Part shown: positions 35,719 through 45,972 of the stretch, one piece after another
Position numbering within the stretch: position 1 is the stretch's first letter
Layout of the letters: every line of letters begins with the position of its first letter
The notes under the pieces: model-generated
What the model saw: only the letters and a program-made list of their open reading frames with translations
Databases searched by the model: none
What the model was told of the DNA's origin: nothing
Position numbers and translations under genes: made by a program
Source of the DNA: Blastococcus sp. CT_GayMR16
Lineage (GTDB): Bacteria; Actinomycetota; Actinomycetes; Mycobacteriales; Geodermatophilaceae
Assembly: GCF_004570875.1 (NCBI RefSeq)
Contig: NZ_SPQK01000001.1
Span: 186,001-250,000 of the forward strand
Direction: 5' to 3'
Length of the DNA: 64,000 nucleotides

Positions 35719-36165
35719 TCAGTCCGCCAGGCCGCAGACGTGCGGGCCGTCGGAGTTGACGACGACGAACCCGGTGCTCGTGCCGTCGGCCCACTCGACG
35801 GTCACCTGGCGTACCGGCTCGCCGTCGACCTCCGCCTCCGCGACGGCGCCGACCTCGCCACCGCCCGCTGCCGCGACGTAGCGACCGGCGATCTCGTCCG
35901 GGGCCACCTGCGCGCGCTCGTCCTCGCACAGCAGTTGGTACGCGGTCTCGGTGTCGTCCTGGTCGAGCGCGGCGAGGAACACCTGGACGACCTCCCGCGA
36001 CTGCTCCTCACCGGACCCCTTGATGAGCGGCAGCAGCACGACCATGAGGACGGCGACCAGCGCGGTGGCACCGAAGATCATCACCAGCAGCCTGCCGCTG
36101 CGCCGGGGCGTACCGGTGTGCAGCGGTGCCGGGTCGTCGTCGTAGAGGAAGGGACCCTGCGTCAT
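35719..36165 (-). CDS. Single-pass membrane protein with extracytoplasmic domain
   Basis: A 148-residue protein with a short cytoplasmic N-terminus, one helix (LLVMIFGATALVAVLMVVLL, about 26-46) and an extracytoplasmic domain of NTF2/DUF4878-like type: REVVQVFLAALDQDDTETAY, LLCEDERAQVAPDE, VTVEWADGTSTGFVVV. Two cysteines probably form a disulfide. It overlaps the dusB stop by ATGA. Confidence 0.65.
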   Translation of the reverse strand: MTQGPFLYDDDPAPLHTGTPRRSGRLLVMIFGATALVAVLMVVLLPLIKGSGEEQSREVVQVFLAALDQDDTETAYQLLCEDERAQVAPDEIAGRYVAAAGGGEVGAVAEAEVDGEPVRQVTVEWADGTSTGFVVVNSDGPHVCGLAD

Positions 36166-37319
36166 CCGCCGCTGACCTCCAGCTCGGCTCCCACGGGTGG
36201 CCGCGGGTCGTCGCGGTCGGCCAGCCAGCCCTCCGGCAGCGCCACGGGGCGCGGGGTGCTGGTGCGGCCGCGGGGGGCACCGAGGACGGCGACCGGGTAA
36301 GGCTGGTCGGGGATGCCCGCGAGCAGACCGGCCAGCTCGTCGAGGCCGCTCACAATCGCCAGTGCCCGGCGGACGTCGGAGCCCACCGAGAAGCCCTTGA
36401 GGTACCAGGCCACGTGCTTGCGGAAGTCGGTGCAGCCGTGGCGCTCGCCGTGCTGCTCGCCCAGCAGCTCGGCGTGCCGGTACATGATGGCGGCGACCTC
36501 CCGCAGCGTCGGCAGCGCCCGCGTCGGCTTCCCGGCGAAGGCGGCGGCGAGGTCGCCGAACAGCCACGGGCGGCCCAGGCAGCCGCGGCCGATGACGACG
36601 CCCGCGCAACCGGTCTCGGCGACCATGCGCAGCGCGTCGTCGGCCTCCCAGATGTCCCCGTTGCCAAGGACCGGGATGTCGACGGCCTCGACCAGCCGGG
36701 CGATGGGCGACCAGTCGGCGGTGCCGCTGTAGAGCTGGTCGGCCGTGCGCCCGTGCAGGGTGATCGCGGCGGCACCCTCGTCCTGCGCCGTCCGGCCGGC
36801 GTCGAGGTAGGTGACGTGGTCGCGGTCGATGCCGATGCGGGTCTTGACGGTGACCGGCACGTCCCCGGCCGCGCGGACCGCGGCGCGCACGATGTCCCGG
36901 AACAGGACCCGCCGCCAGGGCAGCGCCGACCCCCCGCCCCTGCGGGTCACCTTGGGCACCGGGCAGCCGAAGTTCAGGTCGATGTGCGCGGGCCGGGTGC
37001 CGGCGACGCCCTCGTCGACCAGCATCTCCACGGCCCGCCCGACGGTCGCCGGGTGGACGCCGTAGAGCTGCACGGAGAAGGCGTCCTTCTCGTCAGCGGT
37101 CGCGCGGACCATGCCGAGGGTCTTCACGCTGCCCTCGACGAGGGCGCGGGTGGTGATCATCTCGCAGACGTACAGACCGGCGCCGAACTCCCGGCACAGG
37201 GTGCGGAAGGCCGGGTTGGTGATGCCGGCCATCGGCGCGAGCACCACCGCGGGGTCGACCGCCAGCGGACCAAGCTTCAACGGCGGAAGCGCCGTCGTCG
37301 GCTCGAGCGTGCTGGTCAT
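36162..37319 (-). CDS. dusB: tRNA-dihydrouridine synthase
   Basis: A 385-residue FMN enzyme reducing uridine to dihydrouridine in tRNA. Visible motifs are the barrel start VVLAPMAGITNPAFRTLCRE, the catalytic cysteine in IDLNFGCPVPKVTRRGGGSA, the phosphate-binding ITLHGRTADQLYSGTADW and VIGRGCLGRPWLFGDL. The C-terminal tail after about 345 is lineage-specific. Downstream of glyS across a palindrome. Confidence 0.92.
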   Translation of the reverse strand: MTSTLEPTTALPPLKLGPLAVDPAVVLAPMAGITNPAFRTLCREFGAGLYVCEMITTRALVEGSVKTLGMVRATADEKDAFSVQLYGVHPATVGRAVEMLVDEGVAGTRPAHIDLNFGCPVPKVTRRGGGSALPWRRVLFRDIVRAAVRAAGDVPVTVKTRIGIDRDHVTYLDAGRTAQDEGAAAITLHGRTADQLYSGTADWSPIARLVEAVDIPVLGNGDIWEADDALRMVAETGCAGVVIGRGCLGRPWLFGDLAAAFAGKPTRALPTLREVAAIMYRHAELLGEQHGERHGCTDFRKHVAWYLKGFSVGSDVRRALAIVSGLDELAGLLAGIPDQPYPVAVLGAPRGRTSTPRPVALPEGWLADRDDPRPPVGAELEVSGG

Positions 37320-37390
37320 GCCACCCAGAGTAGGCGGCGACGCAGGTCCCCCGTCCTGGCGCTACCAGCTCACCTGGCGGAAGCCGGCCT

Positions 37391-37416
37391 GATCGGCTTT
37401 TGGTACCAAAAGCCGA

Positions 37417-37418
<2 letters not shown>
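37391..37418. terminator. Perfect 28-bp palindrome at the glyS stop
   Basis: Each half is GATCGGCTTTTGGT read on either strand, with no unpaired centre. It overlaps the first two bases of the glyS stop codon on the minus strand and lies 72 bases before the dusB start. It could be a terminator-like hairpin separating glyS from dusB, or a protein-binding palindrome. Confidence 0.6.
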
Positions 37419-38853
<1,435 letters not shown>

Positions 38854-38925
38854 CCGGCTGGCGGTCGGCGGTTGACCCGTCCACGGTAGTTGCCCGTTCG
38901 GCGGTGGCTGCGGGAGCACCTCAGG

Positions 38926-39426
38926 TCAGGCGCCGCGCAGGAGCAGGAGCCACGCGATGCCCGCACCCACGATGACGAGGATCGGCAGCAGGGTGAGCAC
39001 GACCCACGGCCACCGGCGGGGACGGCGGGGCGTCCGCCCCACGCTCGGCGCGGGCCGCCCACCGGCCATCTCCGGGGAGGCGAAGGCGATCGTCCGCTCG
39101 CGGGGCGGGCCGGGGGGCGGGGGCAGTTCGTCGGTCGGCTGGTCGACCAACGGCGTCCCCCGCGGCCGGGCGGGGGTGGCGACGTGCGTGACGGACGTCT
39201 CCGGAGGGGGCGCGGAGAAGTCGGGCGTCTCCGCCGGGTCGCCGGCCGACGGACCCAGGTCGCCGGACGCCGGGGACGACGGACGTGGCTGGACCTCCGC
39301 CCACTCACGCGGCATCGCCGACGGCGGACGGCCCGGCAGCGACGGCAGGCGGATGTCGCGGGTGCGGTCCTCTCCCCCGGCTGCGGTGCCGTCCGGAGCG
39401 CGGTCGTGCTGGGGCGGATCGATCAT
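38926..39426 (-). CDS. Pro-rich protein with C-terminal membrane anchor
   Basis: A 166-residue protein. A disordered Pro/Ser-rich cytoplasmic part is followed by a single C-terminal helix WPWVVLTLLPILVIVGAGIA. Only this of the overlapping minus-strand frames has a plausible membrane segment. Function unknown. Confidence 0.5.
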   Translation of the reverse strand: MIDPPQHDRAPDGTAAGGEDRTRDIRLPSLPGRPPSAMPREWAEVQPRPSSPASGDLGPSAGDPAETPDFSAPPPETSVTHVATPARPRGTPLVDQPTDELPPPPGPPRERTIAFASPEMAGGRPAPSVGRTPRRPRRWPWVVLTLLPILVIVGAGIAWLLLLRGA

Positions 39427-39505
39427 GGCGCGGTGTGCCTCCCGTGGTGGCGCTCGCCGGCGATGGCCGGGTACGTCCCCGAGGTGGTGCCCGCGATGCG
39501 CCGCG

Positions 39506-39886
39506 CTACGCCTCGGCCGGCTCGGTGTCCCCCGGATCACGCATGAACAGATGCGTCATCGCCGTCCTGATCTCGACGTGGCGCACCAGGAACGCGCGTT
39601 CGTCGAGCCGCTTGCGCCGCAGCCAGCCGGTGACCTCGTCGTTGCACTTGCTGGCGTTGCACGAGCCGCACGCCGGAGCGATGTTGTCGAGGGTGTAGCG
39701 ACCGCCGCGGGAGATGGGGAGCACGCAGTCACGCTGCAGAGGCGCGTCGGCCGCCCCGCAGTACGCGCAACCTCCCCAGGCCGCCTTGAGCGCGGTCCAC
39801 TGCTCGGCGCTGAGATCGTGCTCGACCCGCTCCATCCGGCGCTTGCGCTTCCGCGCACTCCTCGCCCGCCGGGTTCCGCTGACCAC
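39506..39886 (-). CDS. HNH family protein with Cys in place of first His
   Basis: A 126-residue protein. The HNH core shows CAYCGAADAPLQRD, LPISRGGRYTLDNIAPACGS and CNASKCNDEV, so the zinc-binding CxxC pairs and Asn are present. The residue usually read as D-H before the P-hydrophobic-SRGG motif is D-C (RDCVLPISRGG), which may impair or alter nuclease activity. Basic N-terminus. GTG start, weak ribosome site. Confidence 0.75.
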   Translation of the reverse strand: MVSGTRRARSARKRKRRMERVEHDLSAEQWTALKAAWGGCAYCGAADAPLQRDCVLPISRGGRYTLDNIAPACGSCNASKCNDEVTGWLRRKRLDERAFLVRHVEIRTAMTHLFMRDPGDTEPAEA

Positions 39887-39941
39887 AGCCGGAGCGTATG
39901 GCCGCCACGGGCCGGATCCTGGTCGGCCACGCGGGCGCCGG

Positions 39942-40217
39942 TCAGTCCGTCACGTACACCCCGGGTTCGTCGAGCGCGTGCACCCAGACCGGAGCGCCGC
40001 TGATCTTCACCTCGGCCGCCGACAGCGCCCGCCGGTAGGACCCGACGCCGTCCCAGCGGGTGACCAGCGCCCAGAGCTCCGGGTCGTCGGCGGACCGGCC
40101 GAGTTCGCCGTCCCGGAAGCCCGGCCGGGCGCCCAGGGCGGCCAGCAGCGGCGCGACGGCGGCGGCCAGCGCCTCGGCGTCGTCCCCCGCCGCCCGAAAG
40201 CGCGTCACCGCGAACAC
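39942..40217 (-). CDS. Antibiotic biosynthesis monooxygenase-type small protein
   Basis: A 91-residue ferredoxin-like ABM-domain protein: FAVTRFRAAGDDAEALAAAV, LGARPGFRDGELGRSADDPE, LWALVTRWDGVGSYRRAL. Members are cofactor-independent monooxygenases or haem oxygenases, but many are uncharacterised. Divergent from zur. Confidence 0.7.
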   Translation of the reverse strand: MFAVTRFRAAGDDAEALAAAVAPLLAALGARPGFRDGELGRSADDPELWALVTRWDGVGSYRRALSAAEVKISGAPVWVHALDEPGVYVTD

Positions 40218-40285
40218 GGCGTCCTCCTCCTCGTCGTCCCACCCGGAGCGGAGACGTTGCCATGTGGGCCTGTCACCATGGGTAC

Positions 40286-40711
40286 ATGGCCCGCACCACC
40301 CGACAGCGCGCCGCCGTCCGAGCGGTCTTCCAGGACCTCGACGGCTTCCACAGCGCGCAGGAGGTGCATGCGCGGCTGCGCGACGCGGGCGATCCCGTCG
40401 GGTTGTCGACGGTCTACCGGGCCGTGCAGTCGCTGGCCGACGACGGCGAGCTGGACTCGATCCGCACCGACAGCGGCGAGGCCCTCTACCGTCGGTGCAG
40501 CCCCCAGCACCATCACCACCTGGTCTGCCGCGGCTGCGGGCTCACCGTCGAGGTGGCCGGACCCGCCGTCGAGCAGTGGGCCGACCGGATCGCCGGCGAC
40601 CACGGTTTCGCCGACGTCAGCCACACGCTGGAGATCTTCGGCACCTGCGTGGCCTGCCGGGCCGCCGAGCCGGCCCAGTCCGACGCGCCGCCGGAGCGCA
40701 CGTCGGCCTGA
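40286..40711 (+). CDS. zur: Fur-family repressor, probably Zur
   Basis: A 141-residue regulator. The winged-helix part is TRQRAAVRAVFQDLDGFHSA, QEVHARLRDAG and VGLSTVYRAVQSLADDGEL. The metal sites include HHHHLVCRGCG and CVACRA. Zur controls zinc uptake and alternative ribosomal proteins in actinobacteria, and zur is often close to glyS in the order, as here. An ATG at 40262 would add eight residues; the one at 40286 starts MARTTRQR as in homologues. Confidence 0.85.
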   Translation: MARTTRQRAAVRAVFQDLDGFHSAQEVHARLRDAGDPVGLSTVYRAVQSLADDGELDSIRTDSGEALYRRCSPQHHHHLVCRGCGLTVEVAGPAVEQWADRIAGDHGFADVSHTLEIFGTCVACRAAEPAQSDAPPERTSA

Positions 40712-40716
40712 GCCGG

Positions 40717-41448
40717 TCAGAGGAAGTCGCAGACCGTCCCGTCGGGCAGCACGTACACCAGGAGCAGGAACTCTTCGCCGTTGTCGAGCTGCAGGGTGAA
40801 CGACGCGATGTCGGTGTCGGACGTGTTGTCGTAATTGACGCTGTCGAAGGTCCCGTCGGTGAACCCCTGGCCGCCGAGCGTCTGCTCGAAGAAGTACGTG
40901 CCGAGCTCCCACGCGGCGTCCCCGCCGGCGGCCGCATCGGTGGCCGCCCGCTGCACCTCGGCGCACGACAGGTCGAAGGCCGTCTGGAACTCCCCCTCCG
41001 CCATCGCCTGGACCCAGGTCAGGGCGACGTCACCGGAACCCTCGAAGCGACTCTGGTCGGCGCCGGTGTCCTCCTCGGCGACCCGGGCACCGCCCGGGAG
41101 CTCCGCGCGTTCCGACGTGCTGGCCCCGGCCGAGGACGACGAGGCCGCCGGCGTGGAGTCGGACGCGACGTTCTGCGGATCGGCCGAGTCGTCCCCGCCG
41201 AGGAGGACGACCAGCAGGATCCCCAGCCCGGAGAGCAGCACCGCGCCACCGACGATGAACCAGGGCAGCAGGTTCCTCTTCGGCGGAGGCGGCGGGGGCG
41301 GTGGCCCGCCGTAGGGCCCGGGCTGCCCGTAGGGACCCGGTTGCCCGTACGGCCCTGGCTGCGGGAACGAACCGGGCGGGGGGACGGGCCGGCCGGTGGG
41401 GTCGTAGGGACCTTGCGGGCCGTAGCCGCCGAAGGGGGGCTGGGTCAT
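40717..41448 (-). CDS. Pro/Gly-rich single-pass membrane protein, paralogue A
   Basis: A 243-residue protein. A cytoplasmic repeat region rich in PGPYGQ is followed by KRNLLPWFIVGGAVLLSGLG (about 57-76) as membrane helix, an acidic/Ser linker and an extracytoplasmic domain of about 110 residues. That domain has DVALTWVQAMAEGEFQTAFD, LSCAEV and a C-terminal VLPDGTVCDFL, with two cysteines likely bridged. The fold resembles DUF4878/NTF2-like lipoprotein domains. It ends five bases from the convergent zur stop. Confidence 0.7.
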   Translation of the reverse strand: MTQPPFGGYGPQGPYDPTGRPVPPPGSFPQPGPYGQPGPYGQPGPYGGPPPPPPPPKRNLLPWFIVGGAVLLSGLGILLVVLLGGDDSADPQNVASDSTPAASSSSAGASTSERAELPGGARVAEEDTGADQSRFEGSGDVALTWVQAMAEGEFQTAFDLSCAEVQRAATDAAAGGDAAWELGTYFFEQTLGGQGFTDGTFDSVNYDNTSDTDIASFTLQLDNGEEFLLLVYVLPDGTVCDFL

Positions 41449-41589
41449 GGCGTGTCTCGGACTCTTTCCGACGGCGACGAGAGGGCGGTGCTCATCCAGG
41501 CTGGCGGCACCGTAGTGAGGATGCGCCCGACCGCGGACCGGATATGCCGCGCGAACCCCCCGGGAACCGAAATCGTGACCTGCCGGCCT

Positions 41590-42357
41590 CTAGTACCAGT
41601 TGCAGACGGTCAGGTCCGACTCGACGTCGACGTGGATCACGACCGAGGAGCCGCTCTCGAGGACGGCGGTGAACGTCGCCCGGTCGACGTCGGCCGCCGG
41701 CTCGTAGGCGATGCCGTCGAAGGTGCCGTCGGTCATGAACTCGCCGTTGGCCACGGTGTCGCGGAAGGCCTGCGCGAGCCCGTCGGCGGCCGTGCCCCCG
41801 ATGGCCGCGCCGAAGGCCACGCCCGCACCCTGCAGCGCATCGCAGCTGAGGTCGTAGGCCGCCTGGTTCTCGCGGTTGAGCAGCGCGTTCATGAAGTCGA
41901 GCGCCACCTCCTCGGACCCGGCGTACGCGGTCTCCCCCGGCGCGCCGCTGTCGGCCTCCTCGGTGTCGACCGCGCTCGCTCCGCCCGGCAGCGATCCGGC
42001 GTCCGCCGACGCGTCGTCCGGAGCCGGTTCCGACGTGGCGGAAGCGGTCACCTGGTCCCCCGCGGCGGTGGAGGTGTCGTCGTCCGGCCCGGTGAGCAGG
42101 ACGACCAGCAGGATGCCCAGCCCCGACAGGAGCACCGCACCGCCGACGATGAACCAGGGCAGCAGGTTCCTCTTCGGCGGAGGCGGCGGCCCGTAGGGCG
42201 GGACGCCGGGACCGTAGGGGCCCGGCGCGCCCTGGGGCGGGAACGGGCCGGGCGGCGGATACGAGCCGGGCTGCGGATAGGAGCCGGGGTACGGGCCTGG
42301 GCCGTACGGTCCCGGCCGGCCGAGCGGACCACCTGAAGGGGCTGGAGGCTGGCTCAT
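41590..42357 (-). CDS. Pro/Gly-rich single-pass membrane protein, paralogue B
   Basis: A 255-residue protein with the same layout as the next gene downstream. The membrane segment KRNLLPWFIVGGAVLLSGLG is identical in both proteins, and the flanking DNA is almost identical too. The outer domain has EVALDFMNALLNRENQAAYD, LSCDALQGAG and ends VESDLTVCNWY. Two paralogues in tandem indicate a duplication whose outer domains have diverged strongly. Function unknown. Confidence 0.7.
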   Translation of the reverse strand: MSQPPAPSGGPLGRPGPYGPGPYPGSYPQPGSYPPPGPFPPQGAPGPYGPGVPPYGPPPPPKRNLLPWFIVGGAVLLSGLGILLVVLLTGPDDDTSTAAGDQVTASATSEPAPDDASADAGSLPGGASAVDTEEADSGAPGETAYAGSEEVALDFMNALLNRENQAAYDLSCDALQGAGVAFGAAIGGTAADGLAQAFRDTVANGEFMTDGTFDGIAYEPAADVDRATFTAVLESGSSVVIHVDVESDLTVCNWY

Positions 42358-42483
42358 GGCGCATCCCTCGCACGACGGCGGCGGGCCGCGCCCGCCGCGG
42401 TGACCGCAACGTAGTGAGGAGAGCCGCCGACCACCACGGGATACGGCGCGTCTCGTTCCGCTGTCGATCGCGCCGCGAACGGT

Positions 42484-43248
42484 TCAGGCGGTGCCGAACC
42501 GCCGCTGCCGCGAGGCGTACTCCTCGCAGGCGGCCCAGAGGTGCCGGCGGTCGAAGTCGGGCCACAGGGTGTCCAGGAAGACCAGCTCGGCATAGGCCGA
42601 CTGCCAGAGCAGGAAGTTGCTGGTCCGGTTCTCCCCGGAGCTGCGCACGAACAGGTCCACGTCGGGCATGTCCGGCTCGTCGAGGAAGCGGGCGACGGTC
42701 GACTCGTCGACCTTGTCCGGCTTCAGCCGGCCCGCGGCCACCTCCCGGGCGATCGCCGCGGCGGCATCGGCGATCTCGGCCCGGCCGCCGTAGTTCACGC
42801 ACATCGTCAACGTGAGGACGTCGTTGTCGCGGGTCAGCTCCTCGGCGACCTCGAGCTCCTTGATCACGCTGCGCCACAGCCGGGGACGGCGGCCCGCCCA
42901 GCGCACCCGGACGCCGAGCTCGTGCATCTCGTCGCGGCGGCGGCGGATCACGTCGCGGTTGAAGCCCATGAGGAAGCGGACCTCGTCCGGGCTGCGCCGC
43001 CAGTTCTCGGTGGAGAAGGCGTAGGCGCTGATCGCGGTGATGCCCAGCTCGATGGCGCCCTCGACGCAGTCGAACAGGGAGGACTCCCCTGCCTCGTGCC
43101 CCGCCGTCCGGGGCAGTCCGCGCTGGTTCGCCCAGCGGCCGTTGCCGTCCATGACGATGGCCACGTGACCGGGCACCTTGTCGGCCGGGATCTGCGGGGG
43201 GCGCGCGCCGGAGGGGTGCGGGTTCGGCGCCTTGACCTCACGGTTCAC
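42484..43248 (-). CDS. uppS: Isoprenyl transferase (undecaprenyl diphosphate synthase type)
   Basis: A 254-residue cis-prenyltransferase making polyprenyl diphosphate for cell-wall lipid carriers. Motifs are [20 protein letters not shown] (catalytic Asp), [38 protein letters not shown] and [20 protein letters not shown], then [18 protein letters not shown] start at 43248 overlapping the recO stop. Confidence 0.94.
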   Translation of the reverse strand: MNREVKAPNPHPSGARPPQIPADKVPGHVAIVMDGNGRWANQRGLPRTAGHEAGESSLFDCVEGAIELGITAISAYAFSTENWRRSPDEVRFLMGFNRDVIRRRRDEMHELGVRVRWAGRRPRLWRSVIKELEVAEELTRDNDVLTLTMCVNYGGRAEIADAAAAIAREVAAGRLKPDKVDESTVARFLDEPDMPDVDLFVRSSGENRTSNFLLWQSAYAELVFLDTLWPDFDRRHLWAACEEYASRQRRFGTA

Positions 43249-43991
43249 GTGCGATCGACCAGCGCCAAGGACCGCAGGCCACGCTCCAGGTGCCACTGCA
43301 GCAGCGCTGCCACCAGGCCGCTGCCCTCACGCCGGTTGGTGCCCTGGCTGGCCTCGGCGAACTCCCAGTCGCCGGTCAGCAGGGCCTCCAGCAGCTCGAT
43401 CGTCACCGGGCTCGGCATCGAGGAACCGGTCGGCCGGCAGGCCGGGCAGACCATGCCGCCGGCCGGCACCGAGAAGTGCCGGTGCGGCCCGCCCTCGCCG
43501 CAGCGGGCGCAGCCCGACAGTGCCGGCTCCCAGCCGGCGACCGACATCGCCCGGAGCAGGAACGCGTCGAGCACCAGACCGGCCGGGTGCGTCCGATCGG
43601 CCAGGGCCCGCATGGCACCGATGACCAGCAGGAACAGCCGCAGCGACGGCTCCTTCTCCTCGGAGGTGAGGCGGTCCGCCGTCTCCAGGACCGCCGTGCC
43701 CGCGGTGTAGGACGGGTAGTCGTCGACGACGTCGTTGCCGTAGGAGCGGATGGACTCCGCCTGGCTGACGATGTCGAGGTTGCGGCCGGTGTAGAGCTGC
43801 AGGTCGACGTGGCTGAACGGCTCCAGCCGCGACCCGAACTTGCTCTTGGTGCGCCGCACACCCTTGGCGACCGCGCGGATCTTGCCGTGCTTGCGGGTGA
43901 GGACGGTGATGATGCGGTCGGCCTCCCCCAGCTTCTGGGTCCGGAGCACCACGCCCTCGTCGCGGTAGAGCGCCTTCGGCGTCGTGCTCAC
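43245..43991 (-). CDS. recO: DNA repair protein RecO
   Basis: A 248-residue recombination mediator. The OB-fold N-terminus shows [20 protein letters not shown] and [20 protein letters not shown]. The zinc motif is [11 protein letters not shown] and VCPACRPTG. It lies between era and uppS, the usual actinobacterial order. Confidence 0.94.
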   Translation of the reverse strand: MSTTPKALYRDEGVVLRTQKLGEADRIITVLTRKHGKIRAVAKGVRRTKSKFGSRLEPFSHVDLQLYTGRNLDIVSQAESIRSYGNDVVDDYPSYTAGTAVLETADRLTSEEKEPSLRLFLLVIGAMRALADRTHPAGLVLDAFLLRAMSVAGWEPALSGCARCGEGGPHRHFSVPAGGMVCPACRPTGSSMPSPVTIELLEALLTGDWEFAEASQGTNRREGSGLVAALLQWHLERGLRSLALVDRT

Positions 43992-44024
43992 GGCTCGACT
44001 CCTACGGCGTTCTCGGCGGCCACG

Positions 44025-44942
44025 TCAGTAGCCCAGCCGGTTGAGCTTCTTCGGGTCGTCCTGCCATTCGCCGAGCACGGTGACGTGCAGCTCCAGGTGC
44101 ACCCGGGCACCGAGCAGCGTCTCCATGCCGACCCGAGCCTCGCTGCCGATGGCCTTGATGATCTGCCCGCCCTTGCCGAGCAGCATCGGCTTCTGGCTGT
44201 TCCGCTCGACGTGCAGCAGCGCGTGCACCTCGATCAGCTCGCCGCCGGCCCGCTTCGGGTCGGGGCGGCGGACCAGCTCCTCGATCGTGACGGCCAGGGA
44301 GTGCGGCACCTCCTGGCGCACCTTCTCCAGCGCCGCCTCGCGGATCAGCTCGGCGATCTGGCGCTCGGTGTCCTCGTCGGTGGTCTGCTCCTCCGGGTAC
44401 AGCGGCGGACCCTCCGGCAGGAGGCCGATCAGCAGGTCCTCCAGGAGCTCGACCTGGTCGCCGTTGACCGCGCTGACCGGCACGACCTCGGCGGCCTCGA
44501 CCAGCCGGCTGGCGGCCATCAGCTGCTCGGCCACCTGCTTCTTCGGAGCCGCATCGGTCTTGGTGACCACCAGGACGATCGGGGCCTTCACCTCGCGCAG
44601 CTGACGGGCGATGAACGCGTCGCCGGTGCCGACGGGCTGGTCGGCGGGGATGCAGAACACGATGACGTCGACGTCGGACAGGGTGTCGCGGACGACGTCG
44701 TTGAGCCGCTTGCCCAGCAGGCTCTTCGGCTTGTGCAGCCCGGGGGTGTCGACGAGGACGATCTGGCCGCTCGGCTTGTGCACCACCCCGCGGATGGCGT
44801 GCCGGGTGGTCTGCGGACGGTTGCTGACGATGCCGACCTTCTCGCCGACCAGCGCGTTGGTCAGCGTCGTCTTCCCGGCGTTGGGGCGGCCCACCAGTGC
44901 GACGAAGCCGCTGCGGTGCGGCGGCTGCTCGGGGAGGCTCAC
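44025..44942 (-). CDS. era: GTPase Era
   Basis: A 305-residue GTPase for 16S rRNA maturation and small-subunit assembly. G motifs are GRPNAGKTTLTNALVG (G1), TTRH (G2), LVDTPGLHKPK (G3) and VTKTD (G4). The C-terminal KH domain contains KPMLLGKGGQIIKAIGSEAR. The GTG at 44942 starts SLPEQPPHRSGFVALVGRP; the longer upstream frame is not protein-like. Confidence 0.95.
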   Translation of the reverse strand: MSLPEQPPHRSGFVALVGRPNAGKTTLTNALVGEKVGIVSNRPQTTRHAIRGVVHKPSGQIVLVDTPGLHKPKSLLGKRLNDVVRDTLSDVDVIVFCIPADQPVGTGDAFIARQLREVKAPIVLVVTKTDAAPKKQVAEQLMAASRLVEAAEVVPVSAVNGDQVELLEDLLIGLLPEGPPLYPEEQTTDEDTERQIAELIREAALEKVRQEVPHSLAVTIEELVRRPDPKRAGGELIEVHALLHVERNSQKPMLLGKGGQIIKAIGSEARVGMETLLGARVHLELHVTVLGEWQDDPKKLNRLGY

Positions 44943-45002
44943 CCCGCCAGTCTCCCACCGCCGGACGACGGATCCGCCGCAACCGGCTGAGATGATCGGG
45001 AC

Positions 45003-45563
45003 ATGGCAGCACACGCGCGGGCGATCCAGGAGCGCGAGCGGCACCTCGAGCAGACGCGCGGCTATCCGTTCCTCGTCGGCCGCGGCCCGAAGGCGTCGGC
45101 GACGGTGCGTCCGGCCCCGCTGCGGTACTGGCAGTACGACGCGGCGCGGTCGACGGCGGTCATCTTCGTCGCGGTCGTCGTCACGGTCTGGCTGGGCCTG
45201 TTCGGCTGGGTCGGCGGCTCGTCGGCACTCGTCGACGAGGCGCCGCTCGCCCTCGGGCTCGGTCTCGTCGTCCTGCTGCTGAGCACCTGCCGGTTCACGG
45301 TCTCCGACCACGGCGTGTCCACCGACGTCGCGGGCAGCCGGACGTCGCCGGGCAACGTGGTGCCGCTGATGCTGGTCCGGGACGTGCGGCTCGGGGACGC
45401 CCCGGCCGACTGGCCCTCACCGACGCGGCAGGGCGGCCGGTGGCCGGGTCGTCAGCGGGTCGCCGTCCGCCATCTGGCCGAGGACGGGCAGACCGACACG
45501 GCGTTCACCCACTGGGTGCGCGACCCGGCGGCGTTCGCCGCCGCCCTGGGCCACCCGCTCTGA
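45003..45563 (+). CDS. Two-helix membrane protein, unknown function
   Basis: A 186-residue protein, divergent from era. Two helices (STAVIFVAVVVTVWLGLFGW and LALGLGLVVLLLST) sit between a charged N-terminus and a soluble C-terminal domain with FTVSDHGVSTDVAG, VRDVRLGDAPADWP and DTAFTHWVRDPAAFAAAL. It may be PH-like. No family named. Confidence 0.6.
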   Translation: MAAHARAIQERERHLEQTRGYPFLVGRGPKASATVRPAPLRYWQYDAARSTAVIFVAVVVTVWLGLFGWVGGSSALVDEAPLALGLGLVVLLLSTCRFTVSDHGVSTDVAGSRTSPGNVVPLMLVRDVRLGDAPADWPSPTRQGGRWPGRQRVAVRHLAEDGQTDTAFTHWVRDPAAFAAALGHPL

Positions 45564-45630
45564 GCTGTCCCCTACGGCCTCGTCCAGGGCACCGCCCCGA
45601 GCCTGCGAGGGGTGGGGAGGACGAGGTCCT

Positions 45631-45966
45631 TCAACACACAGTGGTGCGGTGACTCCCGTCTGGGCCGGCGAGGTGCACCGGTGCCGACGGCGTGAGGTCG
45701 TGAACGGCGGCCAGGCCGTCGGACTCGACGGCGTCGGCGGCCGAGACGATCGCCGCCGCATCCAGGCCCTCTACCCCGCTGGAGACGGCGGCGGCCACCG
45801 CGGCCTGCAGCGCCGACAGCTTCAGCGAGGGCAGGGACACCGTGGCCGCGAGGTAGGTGCGGCCGTCGGTGTCGCGCACCGCCGCACCCTCGGCGGCACC
45901 GGTGCGGCCGCGCGCCGACCGGGCGAGTGTGACGAGCTTGGCGTCCTCGGGCTGAAGTTCTGACAC
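45631..45966 (-). CDS. Cytidine-deaminase-like protein lacking the zinc site
   Basis: A 111-residue protein with deaminase-fold features: VTLARSARGRTGAAEGAAVR, DTDGRTYLAATVSLPSLKLS, ALQAAVAAAVSSGVEG. The HAE and PCxxC zinc motifs of active deaminases are absent; the only cysteine is the last residue. It lies between corC and era, where actinobacteria often carry such a gene, so it may be a conserved non-enzymatic relative. Confidence 0.7.
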   Translation of the reverse strand: MSELQPEDAKLVTLARSARGRTGAAEGAAVRDTDGRTYLAATVSLPSLKLSALQAAVAAAVSSGVEGLDAAAIVSAADAVESDGLAAVHDLTPSAPVHLAGPDGSHRTTVC

Positions 45967-45972
45967 GAGGCG

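Noticed and set aside
42484-43296. Longer uppS start at 43296
   Set aside because: It would overlap recO by 52 bases. The GTG at 43248 in a GTGA overlap gives the normal length.
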